DNA from: Paraburkholderia monticola
Lineage (GTDB): Bacteria > Pseudomonadota > Gammaproteobacteria > Burkholderiales > Burkholderiaceae
Reading direction: 5' to 3'
Assembly: GCF_001580545.1 (NCBI RefSeq)
Contig: NZ_LRBG01000039.1
Coordinates: 186,001-250,000, forward strand
Length of the DNA: 64,000 nucleotides
Shown here: in pieces, positions 8,702 through 18,242 of the stretch
Layout: the number at the start of each line of letters is the position of its first letter
Position numbering within the stretch: the stretch's first letter is position 1
The notes under the pieces: generated by a model
Database searches by the model: none
What the model was told of the DNA's origin: nothing
The model's input: only the letters and a program-made list of their open reading frames with translations
Position numbers and translations under genes: made by a program

Positions 8702-10816
8702 TCAGCTCGCGGGCCCCGCCTCCATCAGCTTGCTGACGTGCTGCTTGAAGCTTGGCAACAGAAGCCTGTTTGCATAGCCGCTGAGGTGATCGCCATCGAA
8801 GACGAGCGGCCGGCCGTCGGCTGTGTGCGTCAAGCAGACCGAATCTGGGCACAGTGGTGGCAACGGGTCCCATACGCTAACTTCGGGGACCGCCTGCTTG
8901 ATGTGCGCATAGGATTCGAGCACCGGCGCCCGCAAGGCTTCCAGATCCGCACGGGCGATGTGGTCGCCGCCGGAACAGATGGGATTGTCGCGATTGAACC
9001 AGTCCGAGCATCGGAACGGCTGGCTCCGAAACTCGGGTGTCGGCCCCTCCAGGATGACCTTCGCCCCTTTGGCTGCCAGTTTCTGCAGGATCGGAATGGC
9101 CTCTCGCACGCCGTCTACCCGGCTTTTCACGGCCTCTGGACCAAACATGTAGCTCCAGGCGCTCGAGTCGTCGAAGCGGGCCCACTCGTCGGACAAACGT
9201 GGCAGCCGCAGCGAAGGCATGAAGACCACGTCACCGGGCCTGACATGCTCCTCGATTTCAGCGATTGCCGCATCCATCGCCGGCGCACAGTTCGCCACCT
9301 CCTGTTGTTTGCGCGGCAGCAGAACAATGAACGGACAGCCTCCATTGTTGTACGCGACGACCTTCACGCCGGTATCCCGGGCGAATTCACGCAACATCCT
9401 GTTGTAGGCCATCGCGTGCGAATCGCCGATCACGTACAGGCGCCCGTGATAGGTTGCCGGAAGCGAACATCCCGCGCGGGTATATGTCCATACGGGCTCC
9501 CCGTTCAGCTTCGACCTGTTCCACGTGTCCAGACATCCGTCATTGCTGGGCTCGAGGGGGCGGCTCGGATACCAGTCGTCGGCACGTTGTGCCACCACGC
9601 TCAGCGACATATCCAGCTTCAGCTGGGCTACCTGAATGCCGCCCCACAACAGCGCTCCGCCCGTCAGCGTAGCCAGGCCCACACCGACGACAGCGGGACG
9701 CCGCATGCCTTTCAGGACCGCCGAGCGTCGCACAGGATTCTCGACGTAGTACCAGGACGCTGTCGCCAGCACGAAGGTCAGTACGGCCGCGAGCACGCGC
9801 CAGACAGTCGCATCGATCCCGGTCGTCCACCGCAGCAGCACGATCACAGGCCAGTGCCAGAGATAAAGCGAATAGGAGATCTTGCCGACGAAAGTCACCG
9901 CTGGTGAAATGAGCAGCCTGTGCAGCCAATCCCCCGGCGCTCTTCCATGCAGCGCGTACAGGACGCCAAGTGTGCCGGCAACCGGCAGCAGCGCTCCCGG
10001 AAAAGGAAGCAGCTCCGCGCGCAAGACCATGAAGCCGACCGCAAGCAGCACCAGCGAACCAACGAGCAACGCCGTCGAACCCAGCGTCCGATTGCGGTCG
10101 ATCACACCGAGCGGGCGCTTCGCGAGCGCGAGCAACTGGTATAGCAGGATACCGGATGCCAATTCCCAGAATCGCCCTGGAATCAGGTAAAAGTTGAGCC
10201 CGTCATTTCGCTTCGAAAGCCACCATGCGGCCAACACGGACAGCGCGAGCGCGCCGGCGAACAGCGCAACGCAAAGCGTCTTTCTCGGACGTTTGCTCAC
10301 CCACATGAAGAAAAGCAACGGAAAGATCAGATAGAACTGCTCTTCTACGCCAAGCGACCAGGTATGCAGGTACGGGTTGAATTCGACGCGTGGCGAAAAA
10401 TAGTCATCACCGGTCACCGCGAGCACCACATTGCTCAACCCAAAGAAAGCAGCCAAGCCGGTGTATTTGTTGGTATCGCTCAGCCACGCGTTCGGGATGA
10501 ACAGTGCTGAAAACAAGCCGGTGACCAGCAGGCACACCACGAGCGCTGGCACGATCCGCTGCACTCGACGCGCATAGAAATAGAACACGAAGCGCGAAAA
10601 CTGCATCGATTCGAGGTTTCCAACGGATGCGCTGACGACGAACCCGGAAACCACGAAAAAGATGTCGACCCCTGTAAGCCCGCCGGGTAACCACCGCGCA
10701 CCCAGGTGATAAACGATGACCGACAGCACCGCGACCGCACGCAAACCGTCGATGTATCCCGCGTGCACGGGACGGGTGAGTTGCGGCGCAGTAGTAGCCT
10801 TATCGCGTGAATTCAT
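8702..10816 (-). CDS. OafA/YrhL-type membrane acyltransferase with SGNH domain
   Basis: This 704-residue protein has about ten membrane helices of the acyltransferase-3 family (about 20-380), with the conserved YHLG histidine, FFVVSGF, the TWSLGVEEQFY segment and YSLYLWHWPV. A periplasmic SGNH hydrolase-like domain follows (about 430-700), with GDSH and a C-terminal DGDH. Such two-domain proteins O-acetylate surface polysaccharides or peptidoglycan, the membrane part moving acetyl groups and the SGNH part placing them. The ATG at 10816 is chosen because the frame upstream is not protein-like; no clear ribosome site is seen. It is monocistronic. Confidence 0.88.
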   Translation of the reverse strand: MNSRDKATTAPQLTRPVHAGYIDGLRAVAVLSVIVYHLGARWLPGGLTGVDIFFVVSGFVVSASVGNLESMQFSRFVFYFYARRVQRIVPALVVCLLVTGLFSALFIPNAWLSDTNKYTGLAAFFGLSNVVLAVTGDDYFSPRVEFNPYLHTWSLGVEEQFYLIFPLLFFMWVSKRPRKTLCVALFAGALALSVLAAWWLSKRNDGLNFYLIPGRFWELASGILLYQLLALAKRPLGVIDRNRTLGSTALLVGSLVLLAVGFMVLRAELLPFPGALLPVAGTLGVLYALHGRAPGDWLHRLLISPAVTFVGKISYSLYLWHWPVIVLLRWTTGIDATVWRVLAAVLTFVLATASWYYVENPVRRSAVLKGMRRPAVVGVGLATLTGGALLWGGIQVAQLKLDMSLSVVAQRADDWYPSRPLEPSNDGCLDTWNRSKLNGEPVWTYTRAGCSLPATYHGRLYVIGDSHAMAYNRMLREFARDTGVKVVAYNNGGCPFIVLLPRKQQEVANCAPAMDAAIAEIEEHVRPGDVVFMPSLRLPRLSDEWARFDDSSAWSYMFGPEAVKSRVDGVREAIPILQKLAAKGAKVILEGPTPEFRSQPFRCSDWFNRDNPICSGGDHIARADLEALRAPVLESYAHIKQAVPEVSVWDPLPPLCPDSVCLTHTADGRPLVFDGDHLSGYANRLLLPSFKQHVSKLMEAGPAS

Positions 10817-11401
10817 GGCATGAGAGCTAATGAGGTCGGTCGGAATCCGTGGACGCCTACGGGCTTGGCAGCGATCCTGTTCAAGTAGAAACGCTGCGTG
10901 AAAACCGCGAGAACAAGATTCTGGTAAGCGTGCGCGCAATATCGGCTGCCGCAGTCTGTGGGGTGAATCAGACCGGCCAGCGGTCGGTGCGACTCGACCG
11001 CCCGAAACACCGCCTGCATCACCTCTCGATCAATAACCAGAAAAAGCGAAGGTGTCGTTGCCCTTTCTCTCGTTTGTTTTTGCGTTCGATTGTGACGTAA
11101 AAAAATTTAGGGAAATGTAAGGCCCGCGATGTATTTGGTGCGCTACCCCTCAGAAGCGATAAGAACCGATCTCGCCCTCGCGTGCAGCAGCTTTCAAAAC
11201 TCCAAGGCGATGCTTTCGAAACGCCACCGTACAGCCTTCTATAAGCGCGACACTACGTGCTATGGCATGACAGCTCTGTTCGAAATCACACAAACGCCCG
11301 CTCTTCGATGTCTACTCGAAAGTGTTATGGCGCAATGTCCCGCGTTTTCGACTGATCCTCCAAACCGCCTACAATTCCGGCATATGTCTTGCTGACGACC
11401 C
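10817..11401. other. Intergenic region without a supported gene
   Basis: About 585 bases separate two divergent genes. The middle is A/T-rich by local standards (around 11085-11120). A small open frame at 11129-11395 has no ribosome site, and its composition and residue make-up do not look like a protein. No RNA gene or repeat was recognised. Confidence 0.6.
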
Positions 11402-13414
11402 ATGCTCCGCTCGGCCGTCAACACGCCCCAACCGGAATTCTCTCTTCACATGAAAATATCGCTACCGCCGCCGCATGGACGGCCCAACCGCGTCTACCCG
11501 CCGGGCACGCCGGGCCTGCATGGGCTCGTCTCCCTGATCACCGGCGTCGTGGTCGTGTGCGGGCTGTACTTCGGCCGCGAGGTGCTGATTCCGATCACCT
11601 TGTCGGTGCTGCTGAGCTTCCTGCTCGCGCCGCTCGTGCAGATGCTGCGGCGTCTGCACATGGGCCAGTTGCCGTCGATCTTCATCGCGGTGCTGTTCGC
11701 TCTCGCCTCGCTGCTCGCGGTCGGCGCGCTGATCGGCGCGCAGCTCGTGCAGCTCGCGGGCGCGCTGCCGCAGTACCAGGAAGCGATCGAGCAGAAGATC
11801 GAAACCGTGCAGGAAAAGACCGTGGGCCGCGCCGATTCGCTGATGAGCAGCGCGGCCTCGGCGCTGCAGCGCATGGCGCCGGTGCGCCCCGCGCCGCCAC
11901 GCCCGACCGGTCGAGCCGCGCGCAATGCGCCGCAGGTGCCGCAACAGGTCGAGGTGCACGAACCCGCGCCGACGCCGGTGCAACTCGCGCAGCGCGCCCT
12001 GACGCCCGCCATCGCGCCGATCGAGACGACCTTCATCGTGCTGGTCGTGACGATCTTCATCCTGTTGCAGCGTGAGGATTTGCGCGACCGTCTGATCAGC
12101 CTGTTCGGCTCGCGCGACCTGCACCGCACGACCACCGCGATCAACGACGCCGCCGGCCGCCTGTCACGCTATTTCGTCGCCCAGCTCGGCGTGAATCTGA
12201 GCGCGGGCGCCCTCATCGCGATCGGGCTCGCGATCATCGGCGTGCCGGGCGCGCTGCTGTTCGGCGTGATCGCCGCGTTACTGCGCTTCGTGCCGTACAT
12301 CGGCATCTGGATCGCGGCGATCCTCGCGGTGTTTCTCGCGGCCGCGATCCAGCCGCAATGGACCATGGCCGTCCTCACGCTGATCCTGTTCATCGTCGTC
12401 GACGTGGTCGCCGGGCAGATCGCCGAGCCGCTGCTGTATGGTCATCGCTCCGGCCTGTCGCCGCTCGCGGTGGTCGTCGCGGCGATTTTCTGGAGCTGGC
12501 TGTGGGGGCCGATCGGCCTCGTGCTGTCGACCCCGCTCACGCTGTGCGTCGTCACGCTCGGACGCTACGCGGACCGGCTCAACTTCCTCACCGTGCTGCT
12601 CGGCGATCAACCGGCGCTGACGCCCGCGCAGAATTTCTATCAGCGCCTGCTCGCCGACGATACCCACGAGGCGATCGTGCAGGGCGAGCGGCTGTTGCGC
12701 GAGATGTCGCTGATCGACTACTACGACAAGGTCGTGCTCGAAGGCCTGCGGCTCGCGCGCAACGACGCGCTGCGCGGCGTGCTGATACCCGACCAGTTGC
12801 AACGGATCAACGACTCGCTCGTCGATATCGTCGAGAACCTCGAAATCGCCGACGGCCTGCGCGATACGCTGTCGCCTGTCGAACCGGCGGACACCGGTGG
12901 CGCGCTGCTTGCGGGCGCGCCGGACCCGGCTGCACCGGGCACGGAGCGCTACGGCAGTGATGCCCTCACACGCTCGCCAGCGCCGGATGAGACGGGCAAG
13001 GCGGCGGTGCTGTGCGTGCCGGGCCGCGGCTCGTTCGACGAAGTGACGACCGCGATCGCGGTGCAACTGCTGAACCGCCAGGGCTTCGCGCCGCTGATGG
13101 CGACCCACTCGGGTTATCGCAGCGCGCACCCCGACGAGCCGAGCTTCAAGGACGCGTCGATCATCTGCATCGTGTCGCTCGACGCACCCGAGTCGCCGCC
13201 GTATCTGCGCAACATGCTGCGGCGCACGCGCGAATGGCGGCCGCGCGCGACGCTGGTCGTGGGCGTCGGCGAAACGCTGGAAAACAACATCGAACTCGAT
13301 GCGGCCGGCGCACTGCATGCGTCGCCGACGTTCCGGGCGATGATCGAGGCATGCCGCGCGGCGACGAGCGTGCAGGCCATGCGCCAGCCGTCGCAAACGG
13401 CCGGCGCGAACTGA
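11402..13414 (+). CDS. AI-2E family transporter-like membrane protein with long C-terminal extension
   Basis: This 670-residue protein belongs to the AI-2E/PerM family. Hydrophobic helices occur near 35-95 and in a cluster at about 200-390; between them lies a proline/alanine-rich cytoplasmic stretch (about 155-205). The typical family motif is seen as FVPYIGIWIAA and GQIAEPLLYG. Family members number about 350 residues; here about 270 more follow, including a predicted alpha/beta domain (VLCVPGRGSFDEVTTAIA, about 535-650). The family name comes from autoinducer-2 export in E. coli, but most members have unknown cargo, including Na+/H+ antiport. The start is uncertain: no ribosome site before 11402 or the ATG at 11451. 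Confidence 0.8.
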   Translation: MLRSAVNTPQPEFSLHMKISLPPPHGRPNRVYPPGTPGLHGLVSLITGVVVVCGLYFGREVLIPITLSVLLSFLLAPLVQMLRRLHMGQLPSIFIAVLFALASLLAVGALIGAQLVQLAGALPQYQEAIEQKIETVQEKTVGRADSLMSSAASALQRMAPVRPAPPRPTGRAARNAPQVPQQVEVHEPAPTPVQLAQRALTPAIAPIETTFIVLVVTIFILLQREDLRDRLISLFGSRDLHRTTTAINDAAGRLSRYFVAQLGVNLSAGALIAIGLAIIGVPGALLFGVIAALLRFVPYIGIWIAAILAVFLAAAIQPQWTMAVLTLILFIVVDVVAGQIAEPLLYGHRSGLSPLAVVVAAIFWSWLWGPIGLVLSTPLTLCVVTLGRYADRLNFLTVLLGDQPALTPAQNFYQRLLADDTHEAIVQGERLLREMSLIDYYDKVVLEGLRLARNDALRGVLIPDQLQRINDSLVDIVENLEIADGLRDTLSPVEPADTGGALLAGAPDPAAPGTERYGSDALTRSPAPDETGKAAVLCVPGRGSFDEVTTAIAVQLLNRQGFAPLMATHSGYRSAHPDEPSFKDASIICIVSLDAPESPPYLRNMLRRTREWRPRATLVVGVGETLENNIELDAAGALHASPTFRAMIEACRAATSVQAMRQPSQTAGAN

Positions 13415-13472
13415 GGCCGCGAACTGACGCCGCGGACTGACGCCGCGATAGCCTGAGCTGGGCCGGTTCAAG

Positions 13473-13510
13473 AAACCGCGAGGTTGCGTAAGCGCCTCGC
13501 GGTTTTTTTC
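13473..13510 (+). terminator. Rho-independent terminator after the AI-2E-like gene
   Basis: An 11-bp perfect stem (AAACCGCGAGG at 13473-13483 pairing with CCTCGCGGTTT at 13495-13505) is followed by a T run. It lies 58 bases after the stop codon and separates this gene from the flavin monooxygenase operon. Confidence 0.9.
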
Positions 13511-13604
13511 GCGCTCGTGCACGGCGTTGTACCCAAAATGAGGACAGCCGTGCGCGCACGCTGCCGCATACTGCGCCGACAACGCAAGAAAACCGGAGAC
13601 ACGC

Positions 13605-15341
13605 ATGACCCGCTCGTTCAAACCCTATCCGTTTGCGCCACGCCGCTATCCGGCCGCGGTGCCGCCGCTCGTCGACGGACGCGATCGCGAGACGCGCGCC
13701 GTCGCGATCGTCGGCGGCGGCCCGGTCGGCATGACGCTCGCGCTTGCGCTCGCGCGCCAGGGCGTGCGCTCGGTGCTGATCGAAGCCGACGACAGCGTCT
13801 GCACCGGCAGCCGCGCGATCTGCATCTCGCGACGCAGCCTCGAGATTTTCAAGCGGCTCGGTGTCGTCGAAGGCTTTCTGCAAAAGGGCCTGGCGTGGAC
13901 CGGCGGGCGCAGTTTCTACCGCGACACGGAGGTGTTCCGCTTCGCGATGCATCAGGACGACGAGCAGTCGCTGCCGCCGATGATCAACATCGCGCAGTAT
14001 CAGATCGAACAGTTGCTGCTCGACGAGATCGAACGGCACGCGGAGCTGATCGACGTGCGCTGGCAAACGCGGGTGACCGGCATCGAACAACGGCCGCAAG
14101 GCGGCGCGACGCTGACGCTGCGCAGCGCCGCGGCTGCCGATCCCGACGGCACGACCTGGAACATGGACGCGCAGTGGGTCGTCGCCTGCGACGGCGGACG
14201 CAGCACGATCCGCGACCTGCTCGGGCTCAAACTCACCGGCACGACCTACGAAGGCCGCTACGTGATCGTCGATATCGAGCTCGACACCACGCGCGCGACC
14301 GAACGGCTAGCGTACTTCGATCCGCCGTCGAATCCGGGCTCGACCGTGCTCGTGCACAAGCAGCCCGACAACGTGTGGCGCATCGACTACCAGCTGCGCG
14401 ACGACGAAGACCCGGACGCCGCCGTGCTGCCGGAAAACGTGATGCCGCGCGTGCAAAGCGTGCTCGACTCGATGGGCGAAACCGGCGCGTGGTCGCCGAT
14501 CTGGATCACGATCTACAAGGCCAATGCCTTGACGCTCGAACGTTATCGGCACGGCAACGTGCTGTTCGCGGGCGACGCCGCGCATCTGGTGCCGATCTTC
14601 GGCGTGCGCGGCGCGAATTCCGGCATCGACGACGCCGACAATCTCGGCTGGAAGCTCGCTTGTGTGATCAAGGGGAACGCGTCGCCGGCGCTGCTCGATA
14701 GCTATAGCGACGAACGCGTGTACGCGGCGCGCGAGAACCTGAGCTACGGCATGAAAAGCACCGAATTCATGGCACCGCCGACCTTCGCGTTCGATCTGCT
14801 GCGCACTGCCGTGCTCGGGCTCGCCGAGCGGCATGCGGCGGTGCGGCCGCTGATCAATCCAAGGCAGACGCATGCGATCGCGTATCGGCAATCGCCGCTG
14901 AACTTCGTCAGCGACAGCGCCGATGCGTTCGAGCGCGGTCCCGCACCTGGCACGGTGCTACCCGAATGCCGGCTGCACAGGCAAGCGGACGATGGCGCGC
15001 GCACCGGCATTCATCTCACCGATCTGCTCGGGCCGTGCTTCACGGCGTTGCTCTTCGACGCCGAGCGCGCTACCGACGCCGACGCGTGGCAGCAACTGCA
15101 ACACACGCTGACCAGCAAGGGCATTCCGTTCAACGTGATCGAAATCGTCACGGCCGAAACGCGATCCGCCACCAGCCTCGATGCAATCGACCCAACCGGC
15201 CGCTTGCATCAGATGCTCGATGCACAACCCGGGACCGTCTATCTGATCCGACCGGACGGCCACGTGCTGGCACGCTGGCGCAACGGCAGCGCGGCGGCCG
15301 TACAGCACGCGCTCGACGCCACACTGACGAAGCAGAATTAA
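13605..15341 (+). CDS. FAD-dependent monooxygenase (MhpA-like aromatic hydroxylase)
   Basis: This 578-residue group A flavin monooxygenase resembles 3-(3-hydroxyphenyl)propionate hydroxylases. Motifs are GGGPVG near residue 38, the DG motif ACDGGRSTIRD near 197, and GDAAHLVPIFGVRG near 324. A C-terminal thioredoxin-like region follows. GGAG lies six bases before the ATG. A DUF2783 gene follows 21 bases later, a pairing common for this subgroup. Sequence alone does not give the ring substrate. It is unrelated in context to the other flavin monooxygenase at 2685-4271. Confidence 0.87.
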   Translation: MTRSFKPYPFAPRRYPAAVPPLVDGRDRETRAVAIVGGGPVGMTLALALARQGVRSVLIEADDSVCTGSRAICISRRSLEIFKRLGVVEGFLQKGLAWTGGRSFYRDTEVFRFAMHQDDEQSLPPMINIAQYQIEQLLLDEIERHAELIDVRWQTRVTGIEQRPQGGATLTLRSAAAADPDGTTWNMDAQWVVACDGGRSTIRDLLGLKLTGTTYEGRYVIVDIELDTTRATERLAYFDPPSNPGSTVLVHKQPDNVWRIDYQLRDDEDPDAAVLPENVMPRVQSVLDSMGETGAWSPIWITIYKANALTLERYRHGNVLFAGDAAHLVPIFGVRGANSGIDDADNLGWKLACVIKGNASPALLDSYSDERVYAARENLSYGMKSTEFMAPPTFAFDLLRTAVLGLAERHAAVRPLINPRQTHAIAYRQSPLNFVSDSADAFERGPAPGTVLPECRLHRQADDGARTGIHLTDLLGPCFTALLFDAERATDADAWQQLQHTLTSKGIPFNVIEIVTAETRSATSLDAIDPTGRLHQMLDAQPGTVYLIRPDGHVLARWRNGSAAAVQHALDATLTKQN

Positions 15342-15362
15342 CGCGCAAGGACCACTCACATC

Positions 15363-15548
15363 ATGACCGATAGCGATCTCGACCTCGTCTATACGACGCT
15401 GTGCAACACGCTGACCCTGGAAGGCGAAGCGCAGGCGTCGTTATATCTGGCGCGTCTCGCGTTGCTGTGCCTGACCGAACTCGATGACCCGCGGCGCGCG
15501 TTGTCGTTGATCGAAGCGGCGAAGCTGCCGGTTGCCGCCGCGGCCTAG
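15363..15548 (+). CDS. DUF2783-type small protein
   Basis: This 61-residue acidic, helical protein (SDLDLVYTTLCNTL near the start, LARLALLCLTELDD later) matches the small DUF2783 proteins that follow MhpA-like monooxygenases in many proteobacteria. It starts 21 bases after the hydroxylase and must be cotranscribed. Function is unknown; a role as accessory or stabilising partner of the monooxygenase is inferred only from the linkage. Confidence 0.75.
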   Translation: MTDSDLDLVYTTLCNTLTLEGEAQASLYLARLALLCLTELDDPRRALSLIEAAKLPVAAAA

Positions 15549-15769
15549 CCCAGCTGTGGGGAAACGGGATTCGGTGGGCTTGCGCGGGGTTCCTGCCTGA
15601 ACCCAAACGCCAGCGAACATTGCACACAGCAGTTTTTTTGCGCTGTTATGCTTGAGAACTTTCCATCGATATCGGGCCGGCCCCCGCGCTTGCGCACTGC
15701 GCAAGGCGCTTCGATCGCAAGCGGGTTACGCGGCATGTTTCACTCTTCTGAATCGCATGGAGTATCGCG

Positions 15770-16645
15770 ATGCTACGCACGTTCACCCAACTCTGCCAGC
15801 CAGCCAACAAGGCGCTGCTAGTGGCCGCCGACGAAGGACACGCGACGCTCACCGGCAGCGGCACCTATGCGATGCCGTGGCACTGGCACGACTGCCTGAT
15901 GTTCATTCTGCCGAGTCACGGCGCCGTCGAGCTTTGTCACGAAGACCGTCGCGCAGGCACGTGGGTGTCGCAGGATCGCTTCGCAGTCGTACCCCAGGGG
16001 CGCGCGCATCAGACTCGCGCCGGGTGCGCCACTCACACCCATGTTGCCCTGTACGTGACGGGTGACGCCTTGCACAAACTCGATACAGGAGTGGGCTCAC
16101 TCAGCGAATTCCGACGCCGCACGCGCACGCCCGTTCTCGTGCGCCGGACCGCGGCAATCCGCTCGCTGCAAGAACTCTCGCTGCGCAACGACATGGGCCC
16201 ATACGGCGGCGCGGCCACGCGCCAGGCGCTGTCGGCGGCGTTGCTGATGCAATGCATCGGGAAAGTCATCTCCGGCAAAACGGAGCCGGGGGCCTCGCCG
16301 CGCGAGCACGGCATGGCGCTCGTCGCCGATCTGAAAGCCTTCGTGACTCAACATGCCGACCAGGACATTCCGCTCGACGCCCTGGAAGAGCGCTTCGGCA
16401 TTTCCCGCCGTCACATCACCCGGCTGTTCCGTGAAGGCACCGGTGTCTCGATCGGCGAATTGCAGCAGCGCACGCGCTACGAAAACGCCTGCCGGCTGCT
16501 CACCGACACGGACCTGCCGATCGGCGAAGTGGCATTCCGCGTCGGCTTTGAAAGCGGCGCGGCGCTCGCCCGCGCGATGCGCCGCATCGGCGGCCATTCG
16601 CCCTCCGAGGTGCGCTCGAAGATGGCCCGTTCGGTCAAAAGTTAA
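15770..16645 (+). CDS. AraC-family transcription regulator
   Basis: This 291-residue protein has an N-terminal cupin-like sensor (WHWHDCLMFILPSHG near 25-40, then RFAVVPQGRAHQTRAG) and a C-terminal pair of helix-turn-helices (about 190-285) with the signature FGISRRHITRLFRE and GGHSPSEVR. GGAG is placed correctly before the ATG. It is 87 bases ahead of the PhzF-RidA-ABC transporter run on the same strand and probably regulates that run. The sensor type suits small hydrophobic or amino-acid-derived effectors, but the ligand is unknown. Confidence 0.85.
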   Translation: MLRTFTQLCQPANKALLVAADEGHATLTGSGTYAMPWHWHDCLMFILPSHGAVELCHEDRRAGTWVSQDRFAVVPQGRAHQTRAGCATHTHVALYVTGDALHKLDTGVGSLSEFRRRTRTPVLVRRTAAIRSLQELSLRNDMGPYGGAATRQALSAALLMQCIGKVISGKTEPGASPREHGMALVADLKAFVTQHADQDIPLDALEERFGISRRHITRLFREGTGVSIGELQQRTRYENACRLLTDTDLPIGEVAFRVGFESGAALARAMRRIGGHSPSEVRSKMARSVKS

Positions 16646-16732
16646 GGCCCGCTCGAACGCGCGGCGCGGCGTCGATCCCCGTAAATTGACCGGATGGAAA
16701 CACATCCCCGGTCAAGCGGGGCTCACACCGCC

Positions 16733-17644
16733 ATGTCTTCACGACACCAGGTCGAACTCGTCAGCGTTTTCGCCGCCGGTCCCGGCGGCGGCAACCCGGC
16801 GCCTATCGTCGTCGATGCCGCCGGCATGTCAGACGCCGAAATGCATGCCGTAGCACGGCGCTACGGCCACGAAAGCGGCTTCGTTCTGCCCGCCCCGCCC
16901 GGCTCCAACTGCGATTACGAATTTCGCTTCTGGGTCCCGAATCACGAGATGTCGATGTGCGGCCATGCCACCGTCGGCGCAGCGTGGTTGCTTCATCAGA
17001 GCGGGCGCGTGCATCGTGACCAGTTGACCGTCCAGACGCGCAGTGGCCAGGTCGGGATCCGCATCGCGGACTGCACGGCCGAGAGCGCCGCCGTCGAAAT
17101 TTCTCAACCCGTGGGCCGCATCGAGCCACTGCCGCAGCCGCAAGCAGGCCGCGACGAGATTCTCGACGCGCTCGGCATCACCGAGGCGCAACTTGCGCCG
17201 CTGCCGATCCAGAATGCCTGCACCAGCCGCGTCAAGACGCTGATTCCGCTCGCCAGCCCCGCCGATCTCGACGCGCTTCGGCCGCGCTTCGAGAAAATCG
17301 AGGCGTTGTGCGAGAAGATCGGCTCCACCGGTCTCTACCCCTACGCAAGCTTCGACGCCAGCAGGCAAATCTTCGATGCCCGGCAGTTTCCGCGCGCCTC
17401 CGGCTATCCAGAAGACGCGGCCACGGGAATCGCGGCCTCCGCGTTGTCGTTCGGTCTGCTCGCCAATGGCATGGTGGAAGCGTCCACGCGAACCATCACG
17501 ATCCGCCAGGGACGCGCGATGAAACGCCCGTCGCAAATCTCGGTGCGCTTCAGCTTCGAGGCCGGTGCCGCGTCCGGCCACCCGAACGGCTGCTGGCTCG
17601 GCGGACCGGTTCGATTCGAGACGCACGTCGGGGCGCCATCATGA
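16733..17644 (+). CDS. PhzF-family isomerase
   Basis: This protein of about 303 residues has the PhzF/diaminopimelate-epimerase-like two-lobed fold. Visible are the N-terminal VELVSVFAAGPGGGNPA, the MCGHATVGAAW segment, and the C-terminal GYPEDAATGIAA motif. The family includes PhzF, which isomerises dihydro-hydroxyanthranilate, and many isomerases of unknown substrate. The start at 16733 matches family N-termini; an upstream ATG at 16694 is possible. Its stop overlaps the next start by four bases (ATGA). No phenazine genes are near, so a phenazine role is unlikely; the setting suggests metabolism of an imported amino-acid-like compound. Confidence 0.85.
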   Translation: MSSRHQVELVSVFAAGPGGGNPAPIVVDAAGMSDAEMHAVARRYGHESGFVLPAPPGSNCDYEFRFWVPNHEMSMCGHATVGAAWLLHQSGRVHRDQLTVQTRSGQVGIRIADCTAESAAVEISQPVGRIEPLPQPQAGRDEILDALGITEAQLAPLPIQNACTSRVKTLIPLASPADLDALRPRFEKIEALCEKIGSTGLYPYASFDASRQIFDARQFPRASGYPEDAATGIAASALSFGLLANGMVEASTRTITIRQGRAMKRPSQISVRFSFEAGAASGHPNGCWLGGPVRFETHVGAPS

Positions 17645-18159
17645 CGACCGATATCGCTGATCGGATCGCGCAACTGGGCATGACGCTGCCGCCCCCGCCA
17701 TCGCCGCGTGGCGCTTACATGGGCGTCGTGATCCACGCCGGCATCGCCTACGTCAGCGGCCAGGTCAGCCGTGTCGGCGAGCAAATCATCGCCGGGCCAA
17801 TCGATCACGGCACCTCACCCGGCCTGATCCGCGATGCCGCGCGGACCTGCGTGCTGCGTGCGCTCAGCGCGCTTGTCGCGGCGCTGCCGCCCCAGACCAC
17901 GGTCGAACGTGTTCTGTTCCTGCGCGGCTTCGTCAATGCCGTGCCTGAGTTCGTGAACCACAGCAAGGTGATGGACGAAGCCTCGTCGCTGCTGCATGAA
18001 GTCTTCGGCGAAAGCGGGCGGCATGCGCGATCGGCGCTCGGCGTTGCCGGCCTGCCCGGCGGCGGACTCCTCGAAATCGAACTCACTGTCGCGCTCGCCC
18101 ACGAGTCTCCGTCACGCGGACAAGAGCGCATTGGGAGCGCCGACGAAGCCGGCCCATAG
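17641..18159 (+). CDS. RidA-family (YjgF/YER057c) protein
   Basis: The 172-residue protein has a RidA fold, with VSGQVSRVGEQ near residue 40 and a C-terminal GRHARSALGVAGLPGGGLLEIE segment that contains the arginine matching the catalytic Arg105 of RidA. RidA enzymes hydrolyse reactive enamine/imine intermediates; this longer branch (about 150-170 residues) is often found in catabolic operons. Translation is coupled to phzF by ATGA overlap. The frame is open far upstream inside phzF, but that part is a shadow. Confidence 0.83.
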   Translation: MTTDIADRIAQLGMTLPPPPSPRGAYMGVVIHAGIAYVSGQVSRVGEQIIAGPIDHGTSPGLIRDAARTCVLRALSALVAALPPQTTVERVLFLRGFVNAVPEFVNHSKVMDEASSLLHEVFGESGRHARSALGVAGLPGGGLLEIELTVALAHESPSRGQERIGSADEAGP

Positions 18160-18196
18160 CGCCACGACGCACGTCAAAACAGGACGCTGGGCCGGC
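18148..18196 (+). promoter_or_regulatory. Intercistronic hairpin between ridA-like and ABC transporter genes
   Basis: GCCGGCCCATAGCG (18148-18161) can pair with CGCTGGGCCGGC (18185-18196) apart from a two-base TA bulge, leaving a loop of about 23 bases. There is no T run, so it is not a classic terminator. A stable hairpin here could protect or partly stop the transcript, giving different amounts of enzyme and binding protein. Confidence 0.4.
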
Positions 18197-18242
18197 GCTG
18201 AAGCCGCCTCCGTCCGCACGATCATTCACCGTGGAGGAAACC

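Noticed and set aside
11129..11395. 88-residue open frame in the gap before the AI-2E-like gene
   Set aside because: No ribosome site, no family, and composition like non-coding DNA.
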